Assembly (NCBI GenBank): GCA_004335835.1
Contig: RWJK01001160.1
Coordinates: 66,567-130,566 of the forward strand
Reading direction: 5' to 3'
DNA length: 64,000 nucleotides
Origin: Scenedesmus sp. ARA3
Lineage: Eukaryota; Chlorophyta; Chlorophyceae; Sphaeropleales; Scenedesmaceae
Part shown: piece after piece, positions 1-10,538 of the stretch
How the letters are laid out: each line of letters starts with the position of its first letter
Numbering within the stretch: position 1 is the first letter of the stretch
Notes under the pieces: model-generated
Database searches by the model: none
Seen by the model: only the letters and a program-made list of their open reading frames with translations
Told to the model about the DNA's origin: nothing
Program-made: the position numbers and the translations under genes

Positions 1-250
1 GTCCATGTCCATGGAAGCAAGGATTAATCACTTGCAGGAAACTCTGCAATGCCATCTGACTAAAGTATTTGCATGCAGTTACCGCAGCCCATTCAGCAGT
101 CAAGCCCTCCCCTTTCCCCACTGCACCTGCACTGTGCCACTGCTATGCTGCAGCGGCTAGCACCTGGCTGGTGCAGCATGCTTGGCCGTATACTGCTTGC
201 AGGACTGCTGTTATTCTCACCCTCGTTCACACCTGATGTTGCACCTGCAG

Positions 251-3094
251 ATCGGCCATGAGCTGGACCAGCTGGAGCGGCAGATGCTGGATGCAGAGGC
301 GCAGGCAGCAGCAGGCCCCTCCAGCAACCTGGATGAGAGCGGCATGTTCAGCATCCAGGTGCTCACCAAGGCGCTGCAGGTGAGGTGCGTGGCGCCAGCA
401 GCAGCACGCACATGGACAGCCCGTGCAGCATGTCACGGCGGCAGCAGTGTGTGGGACAGCTGTGCCAGCACCGTCTGTGTCGACAGCAGCAGCAGCAGGA
501 CAGCATGCGCACAAGTGCCAATTCATTCCTGATGACGCGCACGCGCGCCTGCATGCTCCTGCGTATGTAATGCTGCGGCTGATGGCAGGCGCATGTTCAG
601 TGATTCACCGTGTTTGTGTGCCTGCCGCAACACACGCAGGTGTGGCAGCTGACGCTGACGCCCACTGACAACCAGGAGCTGCGGCAGGCTGGCTTTGATG
701 CGCAGCAGGAGCAGGCCTTCATCTGCAACCTGCAGGTGGGGCGGTGCCTGCCTGTGATTTGGTTTTTCGAGCTGTGGTTGTGGCTGTGCTTGGCGTGTGT
801 CTTGAACTCGTGCTGCTTGCCTGGGATGTGCTGGGACAGGGCGATTGTGCGAGCGGCCGCAGCAGGATTGTGTTTGTTTGGGTGTGTGGGGCTTATGTTG
901 TTCGGTTGAGGGCAGCGTCAGATATGCATCTACACCTGGTACGGTTCAGGTGGCGTATGCTGCGTGTCCTGCAAGCTTGCCAGCAACGCTGCACCAGCAC
1001 CAGGCTCTTTCGTTCATCAGCGCCTCATCTGCAACCCTGCATCCCATCCCAGTCTGCCCTGCTGCCCAGCATTGTCCCCAGCCTCGAGCACCTCCCATCT
1101 TCTGAGGTCCGTGGGACCTGATGAGGTGATCACCAGCGTCTACCACCACACCACCGCCGCACTGTCTGCTGCTGCAGGAGCACTGGTTTGCCATCCGCCA
1201 GGTTGAGGGCGAGTGGTGGAACTTCAACAGCCTCTACCCGGCCCCTGAGCACCTGTCGGCCTTCTACCTGACCGCCTACCTGGACAGTTTGAAGCAGCAG
1301 GGCTACACCATCTTTGTGGTGCGGGGTATGCTTCCTGGCAGCCCAGCAGCCACAGGAGCTGAGATGGACGGCCCGGGCAAGTGGTGGGACCCCGAGGAGG
1401 TGAGATGGTTGGGGTTAGTGTGATGTGAGTGTGGGGACCGCTTTGTGAGGGGTGCCTGCTCTGTGGTTTAGTTGGAGGGAGGGGCTGTGGTATGTAGGCG
1501 TTTGTCGCGCAGTTGCTCTGGAGCTGTGTGGCTCTATTGAGGTTTGAAGCAACAAGGCTACACCATCTTGGTGGTGCGGGGCGTGCTTCCTGGCAGCCCT
1601 GCAGCCACAGGAGCCGAGATGGACGGCCCTGGCAAGTGGTGGGACCCGGAGGAGGTGAGATGGTTGTGGTTAGTGTGTTAGTGTGATGTGAGTTTGGGGA
1701 CCGCTTTGTGTGAGGGGTGCCTGCTGTGTGGTTTAGCTGGTGTGAGGGGCTGTGGTCTGCGGCTTGTAGCGTAGTTGGTCTGGAGCTGCTTGGCTGTAAT
1801 GACATTTGAAGCAGCAGGGCGACACCATCTTCTTCAAACGCTGGCGTGCGTTGTTGCTGCTGTCCCTTTGACAGGCGCGCGCCGCACACAAGGAGGCGCA
1901 AAGCAGCCGCCAGATGGGGCGGGCGCGCAACGCCATGGAGGACGCCTTCTCGCGCGCGGCTGCTGGCGGCGGCGCCATCACGCTGCGCAGCGCAGCCAAC
2001 AAGCGGCCCGCTGCAGGGCAGCCTGGCGACGGTGAGGCTGAGCTGACGGCTGGCAGTATTGCTGTTGCTTAATTGCCGTTGACGACTTGATGGTGTTGAT
2101 CTTGAGGCGGCCCGCTGCAGGGCAGCCTGGCGACGGTGAGGCTCAGCTGCCACCTTTGCTATGGCTTGGTTGCACTTCGTATACCTGCCAGTGTTGATGT
2201 TGAAGGGGCATGATGCAATGGGCAGCAGAGGATAGTGAGCGTGGTGCGTGGCAGCATGCGCTGCACGTCAGTGACTCACCAGTGAATGAGCGGGTGCATG
2301 GCATCAGGCAGGTCATATGTGTGCGCACCTGCAGAGGATACCTGGTGAGTGGCATGCGCTCAGCAACGACTTGGGGTAAGTGCACCACCTGCAGTATGCA
2401 TGAGTACATCTGCAGGCAATGGCCGACACGGAATCATACTTAGTCCTGTTGTTATGTCGCTGCTGCTGCTGCTGCTGCTGCTGCAGACGAGGATGCTGAC
2501 CTGGCAGCTGCCATTGCAGCCAGCATGCAGGACTACCCAGCAGATGGAGCAGGGCCAAGCAACGCACACGGCAGCAGCGCTGGGCCCAGCTATGCAGCAG
2601 TTGCACGGCAGGCAGCAGACGCTGCTGCTGGCGACGTGGGGCTGGCACAGCAGCATGGCATGGCTGATGCTGCTGATGCTGGTGGCGATTTTGGGTTTGA
2701 GGATGACGACCCTGAGCTTGCAGCAGCACTGGCAGCGAGCTTAGAGGAGCACCAGCAGTCCCAGCAGCAGCAAGAGCAGCAGCAGGAGCAGCAGCAAGAG
2801 CAGCCAGCAGCAGTAGATGTTTCAGAGGAGCCTGACGAAGGAGCAGAAGGTGTAGTGACAGTGGCTTTCAGGCTGCCATCTGGTGGCCGGCTGTCGAGGC
2901 GGTTCAGCAGCAAGGATAGTGTAGCGGTTCTGCAGGCGTGGGTGGCGCAGCAGCTGCTGCAGGCAGGGGAGATGAAGAAGGGGCAGGCGGTGAGCCTGTC
3001 AACGCAGTTCCCCAAGAAGCAGCTGCAGCCAGAGCAGGAGCTGTGTGCAGCTGGTGTTGAGGACCGCAGCATGCTCAGCGTACAGCTAAGCTAG
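251..3094 (+). CDS. ATXN3: Ataxin-3-type (Josephin) deubiquitinase with UIMs and C-terminal UBX domain, 5' partial
   Basis: A cysteine protease that trims ubiquitin chains, normally working with CDC48/p97. Exons: 251-379, 640-735, 1178-1399, 1875-2031, 2487-3094, all in phase (403 aa visible). Exons 1-3 match the second half of the Josephin fold: the SGMFSIQVL stretch, then the catalytic His in EHWF and Asn in FNSL. The catalytic Cys exon must lie left of the window. Two ubiquitin-interacting motifs follow (DADLAAAIAASMQ and DDPELAAALAASLEE), then a Gln-rich run, then a UBX-like domain over the last ~85 residues, with FPKK where UBX domains carry the p97-binding FPR loop. Ataxin-3 proteins ending in UBX are known from some protists; the human protein ends differently. 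Introns 3 and 4 carry duplicated exon pieces. Stop is TAG at 3092-3094. Confidence 0.9.
1288..1830 (+). repeat. Tandem duplication of the end of ataxin-3 exon 3 plus intron
   Basis: The last ~110 bases of exon 3 with their GTGAGA donor and ~140 bases of intron (from 1288) recur from about 1544, about 255 bases on. A third, short remnant begins near 1805 (TTGAAGCAGCAGGGC). The second copy still reads as exon 3 protein and keeps a donor at 1655, but it has no acceptor. Reading through from the real exon meets a TGA soon after 1399, so the copy is not simply an exon extension. Confidence 0.85.
2003..2144 (+). repeat. Duplicated 3' end of ataxin-3 exon 4
   Basis: The block ending exon 4 (GCGGCCCGCTGCAGGGCAGC and following, through the donor GGTGAGGCT, about 2006-2040) is repeated almost exactly at about 2107-2141 inside the next intron. 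The two copies are about 101 bases apart and both keep a possible donor. Confidence 0.85.
2459..2486 (+). repeat. (CTG)n tract forming the ataxin-3 exon 5 acceptor
   Basis: A run of CTG triplets ends in CTGCAG exactly at the 3' splice site before exon 5, so the microsatellite takes the place of a polypyrimidine tract. Confidence 0.85.
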
Positions 3095-3485
3095 CTGGTC
3101 GCAATGGTTTGCTGAATTGGGATGCCGTCACCACGATTGCTATGTTCTGTGTTTGCGGATGATCGGATGTTGAGCTGTTCACCCTGCAGTTCAGGGTGGC
3201 ACGTTCCCAGTAGTTTGGAACCCTAACTGTGAGCAGCTGTTCAACATGCAATACATTGAAGTTTGCAACATGATATTTCATTCCTGACGTGATCGAGGTT
3301 CAAGCAAGCAGTGTCAGAACGCGTCTGTGGCAAGCAACCTGATCGCTCGACTTCGCTTGCGTGTCCTGCAACTGGCTTGTAGAGCTGGCCTTGCTCGTCA
3401 TTGGAGCAGAAAGCACAGGATACACATTCACGTAACAGTATCCACTGTTTGACCGTGTTACCTGATCCGCAACAAGCAAGGCAGC
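3095..3485. other. Intergenic: ataxin-3 3' flank and GNAT gene 5' flank
   Basis: Both neighbours are on the plus strand, so this holds the 3' UTR of one and the promoter and leader of the next. I see no coding exon, repeat or recognisable core promoter motif. Confidence 0.5.
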
Positions 3486-3647
3486 ATGACGGGACAGGAT
3501 GAGGGACTGCACTACAGAACAGCCACTATAGACGATCTGGAGGAGGTCGTTGCTGCAAACATTGCCATGGCAAAGGTACAGTTGTGTTTAAAAGTGCAAT
3601 ATTTTCATATTGAAAAAGCACGTGGCCCCCATCAGCAGCAGCTTGCA

Positions 3648-3681
<34 letters not shown>

Positions 3682-4728
3682 CTATTCAGGGGCTGCAGCA
3701 TGGTAGTTTGCTACACTATGTTGCCATGTGGTAAGGCTGACTGTGCATTCAGCTTTGCAGGAGACTGAAGACATTGATCTACCACATGACACCGTGGTCA
3801 AGGGTGTCAAGTAAGCATGCACGGCAGTAGCAGCTTCAGTACTACTGCTGCTAGGAGCAGCAGCAGCAGCAGCAGTGGCAGGGGCTTCTCTGCATTAAAG
3901 CTGCTTGGGTTGCAGTGCGCTGCGCTACAGTATTTCAGCAGTACCTGTCAAAGCACTCTGTGCAGCAGAAATAAAGGTGGCAGGCTTGCAGTGTCCTCTG
4001 CCGTGTTGTGTGCGGCACTCCAGAGACAGCTCATTGTGTGCATCTGCTCTGTTTGTGATCTTTAAACACGTGACTTGCACACCTTTCCTCCAGTGCGGCA
4101 GTCGCAACAGCACACGCCACACACTTTTGTCAATAAACATCTGCTGCCTTGCACACATCTGCAGGGCCGTGCTGTCTGGTGAAACACATGCCACTTACTT
4201 TTTGCTGGAGCAGGGCGGCAGCATCAAAGCGCAGCTCATGATCACGTACGAGTGGTCGGACTGGCGTGCTGCTGTGGTGTGGTGGATCCAGAGTGTGTAC
4301 GTCAAGCCGCAGCATCGCAAGCAGGTGAGGGGCTGGCATGCACCTGCTGCAGTTGAGGTCGAGCCTGAGTCGTGCAGTGCCTTTGCGGAGGTGCACAGAT
4401 TTGCATCTACTGCACACAACTTCGTCCTTTTACATGCAGCAAGTGTGGTCAGAACACCCTGTGCAGTGCACCCAGTTGGTGCTGCGCGAGAAGTGCTAGC
4501 AGCTTTATGATCATTTCATGTACAGCTTCACAGCATCAACATCCGTCATGCTGTGCTATACTCTGTCTGTATATACTGTCTGCCTTTGCACCTTGTGTTG
4601 GGCTACTAGGCCAGAATACATCAGCAGTGCAAGACACTGCTGCAGTTCACGCACGTATGCTTCTCAAGCACTACTTTAATTGTCTCTTGCCACAGCATGG
4701 CGCTGCCTTGCTGACCTGTTGCCACTGT

Positions 4729-4777
<49 letters not shown>

Positions 4778-5292
4778 CTGGCAGGGCCACTTCAAGGCGC
4801 TGTACAATCATGTGCGTGACGAGGCTCACAAGGCAGGCGCAGCGGGCCTGCGGCTCTACGCAGACGCAGCCAACACGCGCGCACACGCAACGGTGAGGCC
4901 TGCTGCCCCTGCTGCCTATTGACGAGCCTGCTGCATTACCACTAAAAACTGTGCTGACTCGTGTGACAACAGTGTTGTCACAGGCAGAATGTACTGTAGC
5001 ACAGTATGATGTGTTCGGTTGAGTTGCCATGTTGGGCAGGTCACCTGCCAGCATGGTGCTGTGTGTGGCTGTGCCAGCCTGGCATGCTTAGGGCCTCAGC
5101 GGTGCCCATTGCAGCGGGCTGATGCATGAGCCGTAGTAGTGTAGTGCAATAATTTGATGCTCACTGCTGCTGTCAGCTGCACTAACGTAACTGCTACACC
5201 TGCTGCTGCTGGTTGTGTTGCTGCTGCAGTATGAGAAGCTGGGCATGAGCAGCCATTACAAGTGCTACGAGGACATGTTCACAGACTACTAG
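3486..5292 (+). CDS. GNAT-family N-acetyltransferase
   Basis: Exons: 3486-3575, 3761-3810, 4165-4324, 4785-4892, 5230-5292, all in phase, 156 aa. The protein starts MTGQDEGLHYRTATIDDLEEVV, the usual first strand and helix of a GNAT fold. The central exon has the acceptor-site strands (ATYFLLEQGG, AQLMITYEWSDWR) and the acetyl-CoA region WWIQSVYVKPQHRKQGHFKAL, which keeps the V-x-P-x-x-R-x-x-G order of motif A. The C-terminus NTRAHATYEKLGMSSHYKCYEDMF is the typical 'Y-x-x-x-G' end (motif B). It should transfer acetyl from acetyl-CoA to an amine; the substrate cannot be told from the sequence. No signal peptide is apparent. The last two acceptors lie at or near CTG-rich tracts. A CAG run follows the stop closely. 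Confidence 0.82.
3650..3680 (+). repeat. (AGC)n microsatellite in GNAT intron 1
   Basis: Near-perfect AGC triplets in the intron after exon 1 of the acetyltransferase gene. Confidence 0.85.
4732..4776 (+). repeat. (GCT)15 microsatellite before GNAT exon 4
   Basis: About fifteen GCT/CTG triplets end eight bases before the CAG acceptor at 4782-4784, again placing a triplet run in the polypyrimidine position. Confidence 0.9.
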
Positions 5293-5300
5293 CAGGCAAC

Positions 5301-5333
<33 letters not shown>

Positions 5334-5822
5334 CGTGCAGGGCCCAGTACAGGCCTGCGTTCAGCTGCGCAGCATGATTGTGCTGAATGCAGGGTTTGCA
5401 CTGGTGTGCGCTGGGCTTTTCCTTAACAAGCTGACAGCCCAACCTGCAACACACCTGGTGACGATTGCATCACACAAGCCGGCACCAAGTAATGCCTTCA
5501 ACTTTGTCTGTTACAAAATCCATGCAGAATTGTCGGCGTTGACGGGCTACTCATCCCCATGGCCTGCTTGCAAGGTGCAAATGTTGCAGCACCAACAGCA
5601 GGGTTGGGCCACCCACACAGGTGCAGCTGCACCGTCAAGCATATGCAGCCAGCCTGATGCAGCACCTGTATGCGTGCAACGCCTTGTCGCAACAAAAAGG
5701 CTGAGAACTGGCTCAGCAACTTGACTGTGCAGTGTACCCAGGCGGCAGCAGCTGCTGCTGCCCCTGTGTGCTGGGTGTCATGCTGAATGTCATGCACGCT
5801 GCGGCTATAGCGCTATAGCTAG
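5293..5822. other. Convergent 3' flanks of GNAT and BRCC36, with a (CAG)n tract
   Basis: Two genes end toward each other here. A CAG run at 5302-5332 lies 10 bases past the GNAT stop, so it should be in that 3' UTR. I see no other structure. Confidence 0.6.
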
Positions 5823-8800
5823 CTAGCTGGCTGGCTGGGCTTGGTCATTTGTGCGTAGGCTTGCTGGCACTTCTGTTGTCGTTTCACCAGCCAGGTCAAT
5901 GAGTGGTGCGCTGGCAGCTCCATCACCAGCATCTGAGTCAGCGCATATGTCAGCTGCTGCTGCTGCTGCTGCCGCTGCTGCTGCTGCTGCCAGCTGTGCA
6001 TCTAGCAGCTCCTGCAGAAGCAAGAGCAGAGCAAGCGTGTGATAACAATTGATCTTTTGGTGCAATCTCAACAGTCGCGATGCACGCAGCATCCTCAGGC
6101 AGTTTCATTGGACCATTTATGTCATACGTGTGCTTCTCACGATGGCTGTTTGGAAGCCGCTTGCACTGCATCACTTGGCTAGCGGACCATGCAGAGTAAA
6201 CTTGTAGCTTTGTATGCAAGTGGACATAAACAGTGCATGCTGCTGCACACATTACCACTGGCAACTGCTGCGTCAGCGCACCTGCAAGCGCTTGTTGTCT
6301 TCCTGCAGCTGTTGCTCCTGCACATCTGCTTGTAGTGAAAGCGCCCGCATGGCTGCCACTGCAGGAGCCAGCACACACTCTGCATGCTGTAGCAGCGCCT
6401 GCTGGTGCATGGCACTGTCATGCAGCTGCAGCAGTGCTTCGTGTACACTGCTGCTGTTGTGGTTGCTGCTGCTTGCTTTGTGTTGCTGGTGTGCTGCTTG
6501 TTCCTCTGCTAGCAGCATCTTTTGCACCTCAACTGCAGCACACAGGGCAGCAGGGAGCAGGAGATAGCAATTCTCTTCAGCTGCAAGGCGCGTCAACCTG
6601 TGTAACATAACATAAAGACCCACGCTGAAGCATGAGAACGTGTATGCGGGGTTGTGCAGCAGACACCAGTGACAATGCAGGTCTGGTGCACATGAGCGCA
6701 TGGTTGCTTGCCACGATGCTCTGCCTCGGCTGCAGGCGTATACATTGCCCAAAAACCACAGAAAAAAAAGACACCACAGCCAAGCCTCCTCACACCTGAT
6801 GTGCAGCCCTGCAACTGCTGCAAGTGCTGCAGCAGCCAAGCATGCAGTTTAATTTAACAGAATAGACCAAAATCACAGCAGCTCACCATAGTCGCTGAGT
6901 GTGCTGGGGTTGCTGCCATCCTGCAGCACAGCAAGCGGCACCTCCTTGCGGTGCCAGCTGGCGCCACTCGCCTCCTGCATGTGCTCTGCAGCATTTGAAG
7001 ACCATTTGAAGAATGTGACATACCCAACAGTGTGGCAGCAGCAGGCCGAAGGAGTAGGTCAGGGGCTATCAGGGGCTGGAGAAGTGGGTCAGGTGTTGAT
7101 GTACAATAGGGTCTTGAATCGACTGCTCACCCTGCTGCTGTATACAACTGTGCATGCGGCACCAGCAAGTGCTGGCAGATGCACTTGCAACAACTTTTTG
7201 GCGGCTGCCCACCGCCTGACGTCACAGTGATCGTAATCCACACACGGGATTACTCACCTGCTGCTGACGCGCGCAGCGCCTCCTGCGTCTGCAGGTCTAG
7301 ACCTGCAAGGTCATCGCTGCTGACTCCCTGCAGCAGGCCGGCTGCTGCTGCTGCGTCACCGCCTGGCAGCGATTGGAAGGCTGTCACTTGGATTGTCTGC
7401 TCCTTGCTGGGCGCACTGTTGAAGACTGAGAAGATGAGCCCAATGAAGCCCTCATCTAACATCTGGTACATGGCCTGCGGTGGTGGACAGCAGAGCAACA
7501 TGCGTCATGTGATGTGCACTTGAACGTGCAACACTGTTTGAACACGGAGAAAATGAGTCCAATCAAGCATGCATCTACCATCGGGTACATGGCAGGGTGT
7601 ACGGCAGGGGGTTCAAAGTAGGCAGGCAGGCCACACAGCAGGCAGTATATGCGGGCGGTACATGCAAGCCGTACGTGCAAGCGGTACATGCAGCCGGTAC
7701 ATGCAGGCGGTACACGCAGGCTTCAGGTGCAGCAGGCGGTACATGCAGGCGGTACAAGCAGGCTTCAGGTGCAGCAGGCAGTACACACAGACATACCTCA
7801 CTACCATGCATTTGCACAGCGATTGCAGCACACCCACCTGTGTGTTTACATCCACGTGTGAGGGCAGCACAGTGATGTGGGGGTGGCTGTGGTACCACCC
7901 CACAACACGCGTGGGCAGGCCTGTGCTGCTGCTGACGTGCTCCGCCAGCGCGCTGCATGCAGCCATCTGCTCGGGACTCGTCTCAACACGGTCCTGCAGA
8001 TGCATGATAATAAGACAGTGCAGATCAAGTCCAGCATTGCTAGCACCGTTCCCTGCAGCGTATCAGAACACTGCAGTCTTTGACTGCTGGCTGTTGGACA
8101 ACTGCACAAAGGCATCACATGATGTGGGTCCAACAAGCTCTGTGAAGCATATGAATGACACAGCCAGCTCCAGTAAGATATGTCCTGACAGATCAACAGG
8201 CATTGCATGTACCAGCAACTGCTGCCAGCATGTATCCCCATGTGAGGGAGCACAATGCTGCTGCTGCTGCTGCTAATCAACAGAGCTTATCCTGCTGCTC
8301 CATCCCAGCAGCGCTCACTTTTCGCCGGTCTGTGCGTATCTGTGGCACTGCCCTGCGGATGTGCGCCACTAGGCTGCCCTCCTCGCCCTGCAGGCATGCA
8401 GCCACAAGAGAAGCAGGGTGCCGAACACAGGATTGGATGCTCAGGTGCAGCTGCTACTGCTACCATTACAGCAGCCATTGCAGTATAGCAGTAGATTGTT
8501 TGCGGAGTGGGTGTGCAGCTGGCGATACCCGGCACAGGCCCACAGGATGAATACGTCAATCAATTGATGGACATGCACTGCAATGCAGGTGGTTTGCACA
8601 TCTGCTGCTGATAAGGGCGGGAACTTCAAGCCATACTGCAAGTGCAACTGCAATAGTGTTGGTGTAGCTGGGTTCAACCTACCCTGATGTCTCCCAGAAG
8701 CAGACCCATGACCTCTTCTGCTTCTGTGCTGAGCGCATGGGTTGTGCAGGTGAGGAACACCTCTGCAACAGCAGCAACAAGAGCGCCAGCGTCACAGTAC

Positions 8801-8900
8801 AGCCTAGGTTTGCCGCTCAATGCTGCCTGTCAGTTGCCAGGACGTTCAATTATGCAAACAGCAGCTGACCTGGAGTGATGACCACTCTGGAGAGTGACAT
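5823..8900 (-). CDS. BRCC36: BRCC36-type K63-specific JAMM/MPN+ deubiquitinase
   Basis: A zinc metalloprotease that cuts Lys63-linked ubiquitin (BRISC/BRCA1-A-type complexes). Exons 5' to 3': 8900-8870, 8762-8683, 8387-8319, 7993-7838, 7474-7258, 6985-6887, 6808 (or 6826)-6796, 6597-6282, 6011-5823; 389 or 395 aa depending on the seventh exon's acceptor. The start reads MSLSRVVITPEVFLTCTTHALSTEAEEVMGLLLGDI in phase across exon 1/2, which fits plant BRCC36 well. The JAMM motif is complete: Glu27, His95-x-His97, Ser105, Asp108 (WYHSHPHITVLPSHVDV). The C-terminal half is a long helix (QEQQLQEDNKRLQ) like the BRCC36 coiled coil, then a poly-Ala stretch and an acidic tail. It is divergent from the PGP synthase gene with ~112 bases between starts. 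Intron 4 holds a dead copy of exon 5 and a minisatellite. Confidence 0.93.
5952..5991 (-). repeat. Triplet run encoding poly-Ala in BRCC36 exon 9
   Basis: A GCT/GCC run on the plus strand is read as about thirteen Ala codons in the last exon. Other frames would give poly-Gln or poly-Ser, but only the Ala frame joins exon 8. Confidence 0.8.
7533..7595 (-). repeat. Pseudo-exon: diverged copy of BRCC36 exon 5 start
   Basis: On the minus strand this reads AMYPMVDACLIGLIFSVFKQC, against AMYQMLDEGFIGLIFSVFNSA of the true exon 5 about 110 bases downstream. The acceptor CAG of the true exon is CCT here, so it should not splice. It also has radical substitutions (E to A, G to C), consistent with a dead copy. 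Confidence 0.87.
7655..7795 (+). repeat. GCGGTACATGCAG-type minisatellite in BRCC36 intron 4
   Basis: Short variant units built on CGGTACATGCAGG and CTTCAGGTGCAGCAGG repeat about ten times. The array sits between exon 4 and the pseudo-exon. Confidence 0.85.
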
Positions 8901-9012
8901 TGGTGTGCAGCAGCTGCTGAAGGCTGCCTTTGAGGAAGCTGTACAGCAAGACGGCAGTGATCAGCGGATGCTGGTGAACAAACGACGCTTCAGCATTCAA
9001 AAGTAATTATCT
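8901..9012. promoter_or_regulatory. Short bidirectional promoter interval, BRCC36 / PGP synthase
   Basis: Only about 112 bases separate the BRCC36 ATG (8900, minus strand) from the proposed PGP synthase ATG (9013, plus strand). Both promoters must therefore overlap here or lie partly in the genes. I see no clear TATA box. A 42-codon plus-strand ORF starting at 8878 covers most of it but runs antisense to BRCC36 exon 1. Confidence 0.5.
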
Positions 9013-10371
9013 ATGCTGAAGCTGTCGGCCCTGTTGGAAAATGACAACCAGGGCTTTCAGCCTGCTCAAGATACCGTGTCGTTCGGGATTCACCTCTGCT
9101 TAGCCGGTGAGCTGCTCTGCAGCGTCGCTGTACGGCGAATCAACACATTGACATTTGGTCAGTGAGCACATAGATCTGGACCAGCTGTGGCACCAGCAGC
9201 AGCAGCACAGAGCAGCAGCAGCGTGTCCCAGGCACGCTTCGCAGGCAGTCCTGCGTGCTTGTAAGGCGTCCTTAGCACTCAGTCTCTTACAAAAAATCGG
9301 CACGTGTGGCTCAACCTTGGCGTAGTGACGTGCTCATGCGTAAGTCAGGCAGCGAAGGGCACCTGCCCCACATAGAGCAGGTGAGCTGAAAGCAGCAGCA
9401 CCAGGTGGCGTACAGTGCAAACACCGTCCTGGAATTGCAGCTGGTTATGTCTGTAGTAGTTTTGGTGTGCACATGCAGCTGCATCGTTGCATAGTGAGTG
9501 TCCATACGACCTCGCTTGCGCAGCTGTCCCAGGTGCTACAGCTACTGCCAGGCATGCACGCGCCTACTTGCGCATGCATGCGGTCTGAAGCACCAACAGC
9601 AACTGTACTTTCACAACAAGCCTGTGGTGCATGCTGCAGCTGCTGTATGCTGCACATCTGTGCAGACCTGACGTTTTCCTGCACAATCCTGCGCACTGCA
9701 GATCCCCTTGCTTGGTGTCAACAAGCATGAGGAGTCATTTGACAGCCCATATGACAGGCGCAGCGAAGTTTACAAGCACCTCGCATACGAATATGCGAAG
9801 GAGCATGCACAGCAGCAGAAGCAGCAACCGCTGTGGACAGTGCCCAACCTGCTTACATTCCTGCGGCTAGTACTGGTGCCAGTTGTTATGGCGCTGTGGT
9901 ATGCACAGCACGAGCTGGCGCAGCTGCTGGTGGCTGTGCTTTTTGTAACAGCGTCAGTAACAGACTGGCTTGACGGCTACATTGCGCGCAAGGTGAGGGG
10001 CGGCCGCAGGGCAAGCAGCTGCAAGCTCAAAATCAAACAGCCAATCCAAGCCACATCAACAACGCCATCAGCAGCTGCAAGCTGAGGTCAACAGTGTAGT
10101 TGTGTGATTATGGGCGTGTATGAAAGCCTTGTTGCCAATGTAGTTGAACTCAAAGGCATGCAGCACATCAGAAAGATGAATTGGAGGTGGCACTGGGGAG
10201 ATGGAGCGACAGCAGCAACCGAGCGGCAGCAAGGGTTATAGAGGACTAGCAGCATGCTGCAATTCTGTATATATGCAGCATGTGGGAGCCGTATACTCCC
10301 ACACATTCATGTGTAGCAGCACAGAAATGTGAGCAAGATCCTGCTTAGTCGTTGTTCATTGTGCATCTCAA

Positions 10372-10416
<45 letters not shown>

Positions 10417-10505
10417 ACCTGAACTGCAGTTTGAGATTGCGACTGCGTTTGGTGCATTCCTGGACCCTGTGGCAGACAAGATCATGTGAGCAGGGCGGGC
10501 TGTGT

Positions 10506-10538
<33 letters not shown>

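Noticed and set aside
1..250. Catalytic-Cys exon of ataxin-3 at the window start
   Set aside because: No frame in 1-250 gives the conserved Cys-Gln-His-Cys-type motif; the exon must be further left.
4671..5054. Minus-strand poly-Gln ORF over the (GCT)15 tract
   Set aside because: It is the reverse strand of an intronic microsatellite with no start, domain or splice support.
5819..6001. Minus-strand Gln-rich ORF beside the BRCC36 poly-Ala tract
   Set aside because: It is another frame of the same triplet repeat; only the Ala frame continues from exon 8.
8878..9006. Plus-strand 42-codon ORF starting MTTLESDIGVQQ
   Set aside because: It is antisense to BRCC36 exon 1, which is supported by protein match and splice phase, and it does not join the PGP synthase exons in phase.
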